Shown here one piece after another: positions 11,152 to 22,376 of a DNA stretch of 64,000 nucleotides. The first letter of the stretch is position 1. Each line of letters opens with the position of its first letter. The notes under the pieces were generated by a model. It did no database searches. It saw nothing but the letters and a program-made list of their open reading frames with translations, and was not told the DNA's origin. Source of the DNA: Gautieria morchelliformis (taxonomy: Eukaryota; Basidiomycota; Agaricomycetes; Gomphales; Gomphaceae); NCBI GenBank assembly GCA_015179125.1, contig WHVA01000437.1, positions 1 to 64,000 on the forward strand. The letters run 5' to 3'. The position numbers and the translations under genes are program-made.

Positions 11152-11165
11152 GGGTTATGGGCCCC
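11152..11165 (+). promoter_or_regulatory. Element B primer binding site, half-tRNA type
   Basis: Directly after the left LTR comes GGGTTATGGGCCCC. Its complement matches the anticodon stem-loop of initiator tRNA-Met (GGGCCCATAACCC with CAT anticodon), not the tRNA 3' end. This is the arrangement known from Drosophila copia, which primes from a cleaved half of tRNA-iMet. The gag ATG (11157) lies inside the site. Confidence 0.75.
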
Positions 11166-12443
11166 GGAGACACTTCACAGAAGCTTTTGGGTGTTGAGAA
11201 GCTTGCTACTGATGGAAGTAATTGGCCATTGTGGCGAGCCACTCTCATCAGCTATTTCGAGTCCAAAAATCTACTCAAGCATGTAGAAGGGAGAGTCACT
11301 CGACCTCCTGATCCTCCAGTTATGCCCCCAGGCCATATTCTTACAGAAGCTGAGGAAACTCAGATGGATAAGGCTGAGGAGAAGCTGGAGAGATATCTTG
11401 CTAGAGAAGGACAAGCCGAGACCCAAATCATCGTCTCAGTGTCAGAGTCATTAGCTCTGATGCTACAGAAGCAGAAGACAGCAAAAGAGACTTGGGATGC
11501 ACTGGTCAATGAAATGACCAAAAAGCCCAAGATGGTCCTCACCAGCCTGCAGAGACAACTCCACAGTATGAGATGTCTTGAGGATGGAGACTTGAGAGAT
11601 CATTTGGACAAGGCCCAAGACCTATATGCTCGTCTTAATGAGATGGGAGCCAGAGTTTCTGAAGAAGAATTCATGGACATTATCCTTGCGTCACTTCCAC
11701 CATCCTATGAGGCAGTCATGAACGCCCTTACCACTTCGCTTGAAGAATGCGGGATGCCATTAGTCCCTGATAATATCATCAGGGTACTAAAGGCTCAGTA
11801 TGACAGGAAGAAAACACTCCCGCAAGAAGAGCAGGTGTTTATTGGTTCATCTACTAAGAAGGACCAGAAGGGGCAGAAGGTGCATACATGCACTAACTGC
11901 AAAAAGCCTGGACATTCCATCGAAAATTGCTGGGCTAAAGGAGGTGGTAAAGAAGGTCAAGGACCACGTCAGAAGAAAAAAGCCAAAGGAAAGAAGAAGA
12001 AGAAGGGTAAAGCAAAAGCGAATGTTGCCGAAGAAGAGTCCTCTTCTGAGGAAAGTGATGATAGGCATCTTGCCTTCACCAATTTCGACAAGTGCTCTAA
12101 TTTTAATTCGAGCACATCCTCAGGAGTTGTAGTGATACTCGACACCGGAACGACATCGCATATGACTCCTCATAAATATTTATTGAGGAACTACTGTCAA
12201 TTCTCACAGCCGAGGACTATCCGAGCAGCCAACAAAGGCACTTTTGATGCCTTCGGCTCAGGACTGCTCGTGTTATCCAATAAGGTTGGAGATAAAACAG
12301 TAGAAGTCATGTTGCAAGACACATACTATGCACCAAAATTGCTGCTACCCTCGTCTCAATCGGTCGGTGCGATGATGCTGGCTACGATATTCGACTCGGT
12401 GGCCAGAAATGCACAATATCTAACACTGCTGGAAAGGTATTGA
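11157..12443 (+). CDS. Element B Gag and start of Pol (zinc knuckle, protease)
   Basis: 428-codon frame. The N-terminus is UBN2/copia-gag-like (DGSNWPLWRATLISYFESKN, then WDALVNEM and LHSMRCLEDGDLRDHL). A CX2CX4HX4C knuckle (CTNCKKPGHSIENC, about residue 243) and a long lysine-rich tract follow. The copia-type protease motif ILDTGTTSHM lies near residue 330. The frame then runs out at 12443 by frameshift. The start is the ATG inside the primer binding site. This part is uninterrupted, while the rest of pol is damaged. Confidence 0.88.
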   Translation: MGPGDTSQKLLGVEKLATDGSNWPLWRATLISYFESKNLLKHVEGRVTRPPDPPVMPPGHILTEAEETQMDKAEEKLERYLAREGQAETQIIVSVSESLALMLQKQKTAKETWDALVNEMTKKPKMVLTSLQRQLHSMRCLEDGDLRDHLDKAQDLYARLNEMGARVSEEEFMDIILASLPPSYEAVMNALTTSLEECGMPLVPDNIIRVLKAQYDRKKTLPQEEQVFIGSSTKKDQKGQKVHTCTNCKKPGHSIENCWAKGGGKEGQGPRQKKKAKGKKKKKGKAKANVAEEESSSEESDDRHLAFTNFDKCSNFNSSTSSGVVVILDTGTTSHMTPHKYLLRNYCQFSQPRTIRAANKGTFDAFGSGLLVLSNKVGDKTVEVMLQDTYYAPKLLLPSSQSVGAMMLATIFDSVARNAQYLTLLERY

Positions 12444-13470
12444 TGCAAGCACCGAAGGTCAATGGCTTATATCGACTAGACCTCCAGTCACCAAGTGCTC
12501 AAGCCCATATGTGTTTGTCTGCCATGGAAATCCATCAAAAATGGGGCACATCTCACAGAAGTCCCTACAACATTTACTAACCATGGCATGATATTGGGCA
12601 TTGAACTGAGCTCCACAGGTGATAAATTGTCTGTGATGCATGCATTCAAGCCAAGATTGCACGCAAACCTCTTCCTCAAGAACCCAGAGACCGAACATCA
12701 AAATTCGGTGACAGAATTTATTCTGATGTCTGGGGACCTGCAAGACACCTCACGATCGATAAAAAGTCATATTATGTCTCCTTTATCGATGACTATCAAG
12801 GGAATCGGTGATCTATCTCATGGCGAACAAATCAGAAGCATTCTCAAAGTACAAGCTCTACGAGGCTTTAATGCTTCGACAGAGAAATGTGCACATCAAA
12901 GCACTTGTTTCTGACGAGGGGGCGAATATACGAGCTCTGAATTCGAAAAGCATCTAGCCAAACAAGGCACGAAGCATCGGTTGACGGTACATGACACACC
13001 AGAGTCTAATGGTGTTGCCGAACGTCTGAACCGAACTCTCACTGAGAGAACTCGTGCCATGCTGTTAGAATCAGGCCTTCCTAAGATATTATGGGGCTAT
13101 GCGATACAGCATGCCAATTATCTTAGGAACAGGACGCATACAAGAGCTCTACCGGATAAAACGCCTTACGAAATGATTCACCATGAGAAACCGAATCTCA
13201 AAGCGTTCACGCGTGGGGAACTGAAGTCTATGTAAGGTCACTCAGGGAGATAAATTGGCAGCTCGTGCCAAGAGAGCTCGGTGGATAGGAATTTCTGCAC
13301 AGAGTCATGGTCATTATGTTTATTGGCCTGACTCGCACAAAGTTTCTGTCGAGCGGAACATTGTGTTTGATTCAGAGATGAAGAAGGGAAAGGCCCAATC
13401 ATTTCTATTGAGGAATCAAGCTACCTACGTCTAGAGAGGAGAAGAAGGCCATTCCGGCATCAGCGCCTGT
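12444..13470 (+). pseudogene. Element B integrase, degenerate
   Basis: The copia integrase is spread over several frames. Visible parts include GHISQKSLQHLL near 12545 (zinc-binding region), SDEGANIRAL around 12910-12945, and a clear core end HDTPESNGVAERLNRTLTER at 12987-13046, whose Glu is the third catalytic residue. ILWGYAIQHANYLRNRTHTR follows. At least three frame breaks are needed to connect these, so it cannot be functional. Confidence 0.75.
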
Positions 13471-15380
13471 GCCCGATCGCTTAGTCAGCGAAGAGGCAAA
13501 GATCGAAGAAATTGATGAAAGCGCACCAGAGGAATATCTTGAAGAGCTGCAACCTATTCAGGGAGTTGATGACAGACCTAGAGAAGCTGAACCAATAAGG
13601 AGAAGCGAAAGGATCCATCAACAACAAGTGCAGCCGGCCCCAACAGGTCCCGTAACAAGATCTCAAACTCAGAGACAAGCTGGCGCACATATGACTACGC
13701 TAGCTTACAAGGACGTTGAGGACCATAAAGAAGATTTATTGACCAAGAATTATCCTCAGAGATTGATGGCATCAGTAGCTATGAGTTTGCCATCAGTGTG
13801 TTTCCAACCGATGGTCAAAACAATAAAAAGGCACTGGATTTGAGTCAAATTGAACCTAGCAATGCAGACGAAGCTCTGAACAATCCTATGTGGAAGAAAT
13901 CAATGGACAAAGAGTATGAGGCCCTAATCGACAAGAGAGTGTGGGAACGAGCTAAACCACCTCCTGGAGTCAATATTGTCGGTAATAAATGGGTCTACCT
14001 TTGGAAGCGTAATCCAGAAGGGAAACCAATAATGCCTAAATCGAGAATGGTCGCCCAAGGCTTCACACAGAAGTTTGGAGTCGACTATGATGAGACATAC
14101 TCACCTGTTGCTCGGTTATCCTCCCTACGGATCATATGCGCCATTGCTGCTAGGAATGACTGGCCTATTCATCAAATGGACGTGGACTATGCATACCTCA
14201 ATGCTACGTTGCCTGAACCTATTTACATGAAGCAGCTGTATGGATATGAGTCCGGAGACAAAGATGAAGTGCTACTTTTGAAGAAAGCACTCTACGGCCT
14301 CAAACAATCTGGAAGGGAATGGTACAAATGTCTAAGTGGTGAATTCCACAAGTTAGGATTCACTACATCAGCCACAGATGGGGCTGTATTTTATAGACGT
14401 GGCATGTGATCATTGCAACAGCTGTGGACGACCTCACCATCACAGCTGAGAATCAGTCAGTCCTGGACGAAGTCAAACGAGATCTTGCTCAGGTCTTCAG
14501 TATGAAAGATCTAGGCGAGATTCATTGGCTATTGAACCTCAAAATCGAAAGAGACTGGCAGAAGAAAACCATTGCAATTTCACAACCCGCATACATCGAG
14601 AAGATCATCAAAAAATTCAATCTCGAAGATGCGAAGACTTATGCTACGCCTCTTGATCCAGCCGTAAAATTATCAAAAGACCAATGTCCTTCTACAGAGA
14701 GAGGCAAGAAAGCCATGTCGAAGATTCCATACAGGCAAGCTATAGGATCACTGATGTGGGCAGCTGTAGCCACTCGACCTGACATTGCATTTGCGGTGTC
14801 ATTGCTTTCACAATTCCTCGAAAATCCAGGTGGCACACATTGGAATGCAGTCAAACGTGTCTTCAAATATTTGAAAGGCACGAAGCATTACAAACTCACA
14901 CTTGGAAGGAATCGAGACGGCTTGATGGGGTATTCAGATGCGGATTGGGGTTCACAGAGTCATAGGCGTTCATATTTGGCATATTTATTTCAGATTGATG
15001 GAGGCACTGTTTCATGGAGTTGCCAGAAACAATCGATAGTAGCCCTCTCATCAACTGAAGCCGAATTCGTCGCCCTGACCCATGTGGGCAAAGAGGCTCT
15101 TTGGATGCGCCATTTTATTTCTGAAATATTCCAACCGCTGAACAGACCCATCCAAGTTTATTCAGACAATCAATCAGCCATTGCAATCACGTATGGCACT
15201 CAACAACACACGAGAACCAAACATTTCGACATCAGATTATATTTCCTTCGAGATATAATCAAAAATCAAGAAGCCAAGCTCGTTTATTTGCCAACTGAAC
15301 AAATGTTGGCAGATATTCTCACTAAAGGACTTCCTAGTCCTAGAGTGAAGATACTCAACGAGAAGCTGGGAATATATTAG
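13469..15380 (+). pseudogene. Element B reverse transcriptase and RNase H
   Basis: 13469-13800 is the linker to RT. 13798-14409 carries WVYLWKRNPEGKP, YDETYSPVARLSSLR and the copia-type KKALYGLKQSGREWY. A short frameshift at about 14405 separates it from 14406-15380, which has the catalytic AVDDLTI, ATRPDIAFAVSLLSQF and RNase H (GYSDADWG, ALSSTEAEFVAL, SDNQSAI, HIR-like TKHFDIRLYFLRD). It ends just before the polypurine tract and right LTR. The frameshift falls next to the active-site strand. Confidence 0.88.
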
Positions 15381-15393
15381 GCTTGAGGGGGCG

Positions 15394-15933
15394 CGTTGGG
15401 TGCATTTATGCTCCTGCACCAAAATCAAGCCAAATAGATTCCACCATTCGTATTTCTTTTGATTTTGACTTGAAACCATGCTGACATTCATTCCATGATT
15501 TGTCAAATTTTTCTTTGATTTTTCGAAGCTGCATTTCTACTTCTTTTATGTTCTGTCCAACCGACCCTTTGTGGGTGGTTGTGGACAAATTTCCTTTTTG
15601 AGCTGCGGCTGTTCACCACCGTGGTACGTTCTACGGGCGCTTATCATGGCACACGGTGGTACCACGGGCGCTAAAGCGCCGGCTAGTAGTACATGCGCAT
15701 GAGACACATTTCCCTCCTCTCTCAGTGACAACTAAATTCACTGAGAGAGGCAAGTAAATTAGTCTTGTTTCTTTTCGATTTTTTGACCTAGAAATACTGT
15801 AGTGAATTAATTTCTAGGTAGTGTATAATATTAATAGTGACAACTAAAATTCACTGAGAGAGTGAATTAATTTCTAGTCTATTCTTTTGAGCAACAAGTC
15901 CATACCTACTGCCTATAATTCCTGTCCTCTACA
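15394..15933 (+). repeat. Element B right LTR
   Basis: 540 bp. It begins CGTTGGGTGC instead of TGTTGGGTGC and ends CCTCTACA. It is preceded by the polypurine stretch GCTTGAGGGGGCG. The same two inverted repeats as in the left copy are present. Confidence 0.9.
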
Positions 15934-15938
15934 GTCAT

Positions 15939-16962
15939 CGACCGACTAACGTCGCTCGTACACCTCGTACCAACCACGATGAGCGTGTCAGCCAAGGGAG
16001 TAGCCTGGCTGTTTCTGAAAGAGGTCATCCGACTACACGGAGTTCCCGACTCCATCGTCTCGGACAGAGACTCAAAGTTCACGTCGATCTTCTGGCGTGA
16101 ACTCCAGCGACTCATGGGGACTAAGCTCCTCATGTCAACTGCCTTCCATCCACAAACGGATGGAGCCACCGAGCGGGCAAACCGCTCGATTGGCCAGATA
16201 TTGCGCGCGGTCGTCAGAGACGATCAGAAGGATTGGGCAGTGAAATGCCCAATGGTTGAGGTCGCCCTCAACAGCAACGTCAGCGCGACCACAGGATTCG
16301 CACCTTTCGAGCTGAACCACGGCTATATGCCGCGGATAGACCTCCCAATAGCCGCAGACACCCCGTTCAAGGGGGTGGCCCGGTTCGCACATCAGGCTAA
16401 ATGGAACCTGATGGCGGCACACGATGCAATCATAGAGCATCGAGTGACGCAAACGTTTCACGCAAATAAGAAATGTATGGCGAGCGACAGGTACGCGGCC
16501 AACAACCGCGTCTACCTGTCAACACAAAACTTAACTCTCCCGAAAGGAAGAGCCAGAAAGCTAGTCCCGTGGTACATCGGACCGTACCGCGTCATTGAGG
16601 CTCACAACGACGCCTCGACGGTGACCCTTGATCTTCCCGACGAACTGAAAAGCCGTCGCATTTCACCGGTCTTCCATTCAAGCCTCGTGCGGCGATACAA
16701 GGATAACAACGATGAATTGTTCCCTCGTCACGAGGCCAAGTCATTTTATGACTTCGGAGCAAATGATGACGAGGAGTGGCTTGTCAACGAGATTATCGCA
16801 CATCGATGGATAGACTCGACGGACCTGGAGTTCCAGGTCCGCTGGACCCTAGGCGACGTGACATGGGAACCCATGTCATCCTGCAAGGACCTCGAAGCCC
16901 TAGATAGCTACCTAGAGCTTCAGGGGGTGGGCAAGCCACGCGACCTCCCCAGACGCCGCTAG
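15939..16962 (+). CDS. Element A integrase core C-terminal part and chromodomain
   Basis: Continuation of the integrase interrupted at 10611. It holds LHGVPDSIVSDRDSKFTSIF (second catalytic Asp), FHPQTDGATERANR (catalytic Glu), then the C-terminal GPYRVIEAH and ISPVFHSSLVRRY. It ends with a chromodomain-like WLVNEIIAHRW followed by FQVRWTLGDVTWEPM. Chromodomains of this position target chromovirus integration to marked chromatin. The frame is open to a TAG at 16960-16962. Confidence 0.88.
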
Positions 16963-17082
16963 ACGTGTCTGTCGCGTGCGGACCACGTGACGCACTGGCC
17001 ACGGCGCGGTTAAATTTTCACCTCGGATCTTTCCGAGGGCGCATCGCTTCTTGGAAGCAACCACCATCATCTACCCACGAAG

Positions 17083-19064
17083 ATGATGCCCCCCAAAGAT
17101 GGAATGGACGTTGACCCGTCAACGTCCACAACGTGGACATCGGCCCCGAGACAAGGGGCCGCAGACATTCTCCGTGCTCCAATAGACCAGGAGCACTGGA
17201 TGATCGTGGGCTGGGAGGACGCCCTCGCCATCGTCCACCCGGACGATTGCTCAACATGCGCGGACTACGCCGCACACCTTAGGGCCGCGACTGGCACCTG
17301 CAAGGTCAAATTGCGAGATGAGGACATCGGTGACGCCGTCGATGCAGCCTGGGGATGGCTCCCATGGGGCATCGCGCGTGACATGCGGGAGGAGCCCCTC
17401 CGGGACATCCATGACCTTAAAAAGGAGGTCAAGGAGCTGGAACGTGCAGTCGAGGACCGCGACGACGCGCTCGCAACCGAGCGCGCAAGGATCAAGGAAC
17501 TGGAGCAACAGCTAAGTGCATCCCAGCTCCAGGTTACCCTGGCCCCCGTTGCCTCAAAAAGGCTGTGACATGACCCGGCTACAGACCCAGTGGCCGGGCC
17601 ATCATCACTTCGTGCGACGGCACCTCTTCCGGTGCGCGCAACATCGGGGCTAGCGTTCCGATTGTCGGCGCTGACCCCGATGACGACAACAACGGAAGGG
17701 CAGAGCGCACCTTCCGACTCGGCATACGGCGTCCCAGATGGATGGGAGTCCGACTCATCCGTCTGGAAGACGTACGACCCCGAACGGGCACAGCGGCTGG
17801 CGGAACAGCCAAAGAAAAAGCACAAGAAATTGCGCGGCTCCCCCCACACCGTCAATGGGCTAGCCATTGTGAAGGAAAGCGCAATTAGTGCTTACCTAGC
17901 GGCGTCACCATCGCACACCATCAACGACCCTGCCCTTCAGCGGCGGGTAGCACAGATCGAGGCCCAGTACATCGGGCCTGGCGTGGCCCTGCCTCCACCG
18001 GCGGGGACAGTTCGCCCTCCCTACCCGGGGGAGGGAGTGATCATACCACTCGGAGACCCACCAATCTCTGAGACGGGCCTCCTACCACGGCCGGTAGGAA
18101 AGGCCCAACAGCGTCGTACTCAATGGTACGACGTCTGCCCGCTCGACGACCCACGCTTCGTCGAACTCATAGCGCGGGCAAAAGAAACGCCGCAGCTCGC
18201 GCGTACACGTGAGATGATCGGCGTATTCAAACGCGTTGAGCGCGAACAACGCACTCGCAATCCCAAAAGGGATTGTCTCGTGATAGCGGACGGCACCCCA
18301 CACGACATCGTGGCCATCCTGAAGGGTTGGATACACAACCCTGAAGGGATCCCATCCGCCATCCGTGACAACGCGGACAGCACCTTCAATCTAGACGACA
18401 TGGACGTCTGGATGTGGTTGAAGGCCCTCGCGCCCCGGGTCAAAGGGGTCGCATCACCGCTCAGGGCGAGGCTACTCGACCTTTTTGGCTCGACAGACCA
18501 ATGGTCGAGCCTCGTCGACGCCAGGGAAGTGCTGACACCTCAGAGCACCACCCTGCGGCTCTCAATCACAGGCCCATTCCCTGTGGAGGGCACAGCCGGC
18601 CCCGACATCCCACTCGTGGAGATCGCGAGATGGTTGGCCCGCTACGTGGGAGTCACTCGCGAGCGAGCGGCGCGCATTGAACATTACGTTCAGCGCAGCA
18701 TCACCGGCGCGGCATTCAGCGCCACCGCTGCGAGGGCCAACAAAAGGTCATCGAGACCAGCCATGTGAGGGCCGTGGTGCCGCGACCCCTCACTCACACT
18801 CAGCTCGATCAAGAGCTGGTGCGCTTCCGGCCCCCTCCTCAAACGGAGGACCCGGCCGTTGAGGCCATGCTCCGCAAGGACACGGGCCCCAGCACCCAAG
18901 CGGAGACCGCCGCTAGTGGTGAGGCCGACCAGCCTCACCCAATCACCACCGATGAGGCGGAGGTGCCCCCGGAGGAGCCACGTGCTCCTCCGGCCCCGTA
19001 CGACGACAACGTCGTCGTATCGGCCACCCTAGAGGACTCCCTCATGGACGACCTCTATGAGTAG
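17083..19064 (+). CDS. Element A extra ORF downstream of integrase (unknown function)
   Basis: From ATG 17083 one frame runs to 18768, broken by a single TGA at 17566-17568 that stands in an Arg-like context (KRL, stop, HDPATDP; CGA to TGA). A frameshift near 18760 leads into 18769-19064, with an acidic end (SLMDDLYE, stop). The product would be about 660 residues. Its N-terminus has MDVDPST and a coiled coil (LKKEVKELERAVEDRDDALA, about residues 109-150). The middle is Pro-rich and basic (KKKHKKLRG). A folded-looking part at about 18110-18730 follows (DCLVIADGTPHDIVAILKGW; VGVTRERAARIEHYVQRSI). No membrane segment is seen, so it is not an obvious envelope. It ends 36 bp before the right LTR. 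I do not recognise it. Confidence 0.65.
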
Positions 19065-19086
19065 TAGTTAACCCCTATAGTTGTCT

Positions 19087-19313
19087 ATAGAGGGGGAGGG
19101 TGTAAATAACCCGTGTATCTACATGTACATTAGTTATTACATAATCCCAGTGGGCCCCTTAGGGACCCACTGTATAGTTTATGCGTGGGAACCGGCTAGC
19201 GGTCCCCATTGCATCTTACCCTTACACTGTCACTACGTAGCATCAGAATACTACACATTGGTCAGGTTCTGTCGTGCTCTTGTGACCTAAGGCTTAAGAT
19301 AGATATCTTTACA
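19087..19313 (+). repeat. Element A polypurine tract and right LTR
   Basis: The purine tract AGAGGGGGAGGG (19089-19100) primes plus-strand synthesis in such elements. The LTR (19101-19313) follows. The next base starts mid-gag of element E. Confidence 0.85.
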
Positions 19314-20063
19314 GACGCCTTCGAGAAAACATTTTCCGACCAGTTCTGCCCGAAAAACGAGCAGCTCACAGCCCTTACGAAGCTCGAGGGGATCAGCTGC
19401 TACCAGGCCAAGGATCCGGTCGATGACTACATCGATCGCTTCCAGGAGCTCATCGACCTTGCGGAGTATGACGACGACAAGACGGTCGTCATCAAATTCC
19501 GACGAGGACTTGATCTGACACTCCAGAACCAAGTCGTGCTGCTTGGGGATGGAGCTCCGGATTTTGATGACTTGGAAGGGTGGTACCAAGCTGCGCAGAG
19601 GGTGTCCCGGAACAGGGAAGCAAATGAGGCCTTCGTGGAGACAAGCCGGAACATGACACGCAGTTCCACTCGTCCTACTCCACCTGTGCCAAAACCCGGA
19701 AGCGCATTCATTCCCACACGGAAAATATTTCCGACGCTTGCTCCGCCTGCACCTATTAGGAACCATAGCCCTCCTCCCTCGAAGAGTGGCCCAGCCCTGA
19801 TGGATGTTGACCGCATGCGTGGAAAAGGCCACAGAACCATCACCTGCTTCCGATGTCGACAACCAGGCCACTATGCTTGCGAGTGCCCCCAAGCCTTTGA
19901 TATCCGGCTTATGACCACAGAGGAGAAACTCGAGCTCCTTCCAGAGTTCCTCGCACTTGCGGACATAAGCGGAGTGCCCACTGCGGAAGAAGTTTCCGAA
20001 AATGCGGAACATGGTCCACTGGAAGCGGAGGACACGTCGGATTTCGTGACGCACAGCGGGTGA
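19314..20063 (+). CDS. Element E Gag, C-terminal part
   Basis: Capsid-type segment KDPVDDYIDRFQELIDLAEY and VIKFRRGLDLTLQNQV, a Pro/Ser linker, MDVDRMRGKGHR, then a CX2CX4HX4C zinc knuckle (CFRCRQPGHYACEC). It ends in TGA 20061-20063, with pol starting in another frame just there. That is a gag-pol frameshift layout. The N-terminal half is missing because the element begins at the A junction. Confidence 0.82.
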   Translation, partial: DAFEKTFSDQFCPKNEQLTALTKLEGISCYQAKDPVDDYIDRFQELIDLAEYDDDKTVVIKFRRGLDLTLQNQVVLLGDGAPDFDDLEGWYQAAQRVSRNREANEAFVETSRNMTRSSTRPTPPVPKPGSAFIPTRKIFPTLAPPAPIRNHSPPPSKSGPALMDVDRMRGKGHRTITCFRCRQPGHYACECPQAFDIRLMTTEEKLELLPEFLALADISGVPTAEEVSENAEHGPLEAEDTSDFVTHSG

Positions 20064-22376
20064 GATGTGTGCCCCTGCTGCCTGTACATAACCGGTTTGC
20101 CTGTCTTGAAGTAGAGAATGAAAAGCCCCCACTCCCCTCACTTCGTACAGACCCACCGGATAAAGTCACACAAAAACCAAATCCGACACCCCATCCATCC
20201 CGCATCCGCCCTTGGGAGAAACGCCTTCCGAAGCGCTATGTTGTTGCTGCCACCCCTGGCCCCAAGTCACTAGTCATTAAGGTGGAGATCCAGACGACAG
20301 ATACGGCGGAAGTCAAATCCGGACCCGCCCTTGTCGATTGCGGGGCCACTGGTCAGTTTATAGACCGGGACTATGTGGAACGGAACTGACTGACCACGCG
20401 GAAGTTGCAACGTGCAATCCCAATGTTCAATGTGGATGGAAGCCCCAATGAGGCAGGGTCCATCACGGAGATAGTAGACACAATTCTCCGCTATGATGGA
20501 CACTCAGAACGCACCTCCTTTGCAGTCACCAGCCTGGGGAAGCAAGACATCATCCTCGGGTTTACCTGGCTTCAAGAGCACAACCCGGAGATCAATTGGC
20601 AGACTCGGAAGGTACTGATGAGTCGATGTCCAGCCAAGTGTCACATGTGCCGGTTGGAAGTGCGGAAGGAGCGCCAGGAGCAGCGGAAGACCGAACGGCT
20701 CATACAGACATGTCGTTCTGGCCCCCATCCACTGCTTGCAGAAGAAGACTCGGAAGCAGAATTTGAACCGGATCCCACTTCCAATTCCGATTCCGACTCC
20801 GACGTCATCCGACTCGACCTGGAAGACACTCTGGCGGAAGGGGAGCGCTTGCTGTATGTAAACCTTCCGCCGGAAGCGGAACACATCCGCGCCACCGGAA
20901 ATATTTTGCAACGCCTTGCTGAAGCCTCCAAGAGGCATGATAGAGTGGAGGCGGAAATTCCGGAGTACCTGCGGGAGTTTGAGGATGTCTTTTCCAAGGA
21001 GTCATTTGATGCCCTGCCTCCATGGAAGCTGTGGGACCACGCCATCGAGTTGGAGCCTGGGTCAAAGCCCACCAACTGCAAAGTCTACCCGCTGTCACCC
21101 AAGGAGCAGGTAGAGCTCGATGCATTCCTTGCGGAAAACCTCCGTACAGGGAGGATCCGCCCCTCCAAGTCACCCATGGCATCTCTGGTGTTCTTCATCA
21201 AGAAGAAGGACGGCTCGCTCAGACTTGTGCAGGATTACCGGGCCTTGAATGCGATCACGATCAAGAACCGGTACCCCATTCCACTCATTTCTGAACTGAT
21301 CACACAACTCCATGGGGTGAGGTACTTCACTAAGCTGGATGTCCGCTGGGGCTTCAATAATGTCCGGATCCGGGAGGGAGACGAGTGGAAGGCCGCATTC
21401 CGCACCAACCAAGGACTCTTTGAGCCACAGGTCATGTTCTTTGGCCTCACCAACAGTCCTGCCACGTTCCAGACGATGATGAATGACATTTTCCGTGACA
21501 TGATAGCAGAAGGGGTTGTCTGCATCTACCTCGATGACATCCTCATCTTCACAAAAACAATGTCTGAACATCGGGAAGTCGTGCGGAGAGTGCTGGAATG
21601 GCTCCGGGAGTACAACCTGTGTCTCAAGCCAGAAAAGTGCGAATTTGAGCGGACGCGGATAGAGTATCTTGGGGTGATTGTGTCGGAAGGAAAGGTGGAA
21701 ATGGACCCAGTCAAGGTTTCCGGTGTATCGGATTGGCCCGTGCCGTGGAACAAGAAGGAGGTCCAGTCCTTCATTGGGTTTGTCAATTTCTACCGGCGGT
21801 TCATCAAGGACTTCTCCTGCCACGCCCGGGCCCTCTTCGACCTCACCAAGAAGGAGGTTGGATGGCGGTGGGGAGAGCCAGAACAGGCCTCCTTTGACAA
21901 ACTCAAAGAGCTGATCACTTCTGCCACGGTCCTGGTCTTTCCTGATGACTCTCGCCCTTATCGAGTCGAGGCGGATTCTTCCGACACAGCTACCGGAGCG
22001 GTCTTGTCACAACAGTCATCGGAAGATGGTGGGGGGTGGCATCCGATTGCCTTCTTCTCTAAGAGCCTTAGTACGGTTGAGCGGAACTATGAGATCCATG
22101 ACAAGGAGATGCTGGCAATCATCCGAGCGCTGGAGGAGTGGCGACACTTCCTCGAGGGTTCTCTATGCCCATTTGAGATCTGGACAGACCACAAGAACCT
22201 CGAGTATTTCCGCACGTCTAAGAAGTTGAACCGACGACAAGCACGGTGGTCCCTACACCTGTCCCGGTTCGACGTCATTCTCCACCACCGGCCCGGCCGC
22301 GCCATGGGCAAACCCAATGCCCTATCCCGCCGTGCGGATCATGGAAGTGGAAGTGGAGACAACGCTGATATGACAC
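20060..22376 (+). CDS. Element E protease, RT and RNase H
   Basis: The protease has ALVDCGATGQFID (DCGA replacing the usual DSGA/DTGA). A TGA at 20387-20389 stands where CGA is expected, and the same frame goes on from 20390. An acidic linker (DSEAEFEPDP) precedes [47 protein letters not shown] and catalytic YLDD near 21530. RNase H follows: RVEADSSDTATGAVLSQ, NYEIHDKEMLAI, WTDHKNLEYFRTSK. From 20390 the frame is fully open, making this the best-preserved RT in the window. Real coding stops at 22376, where an insertion begins. Confidence 0.88.

Larger units (their letters stand above)
10612..15933 (+). mobile_element. Ty1/copia element B inserted in A
   Basis: Complete LTR element with a 5-bp target duplication GTCAT (10607-10611 and 15934-15938). 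The domain order PR-IN-RT-RNase H is that of Ty1/copia. LTRs are 540 bp each and differ, by my reading, by one substitution at the first base of the right copy (TG to CG) and two one-base homopolymer indels. The insertion is therefore recent, although the integrase and RT frames are broken. A solo LTR of the same family is at 28545-29041. Confidence 0.92.
4808..19313 (+). mobile_element. Ty3/gypsy element A, split by copia element B
   Basis: Two 213-bp LTRs (4808-5020 and 19101-19313; I counted four differences, all transitions) flank gag, protease, RT, RNase H, integrase with a chromodomain-like end, and an extra ORF. All lie on the plus strand with element B inserted in the integrase. A polypurine tract precedes the right LTR. 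The flanks do not match: CTTGT on the left, GACGC on the right. The left flank is an F-box gene and the right flank is the middle of element E gag. The junctions therefore do not come from one simple insertion. Confidence 0.88.
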
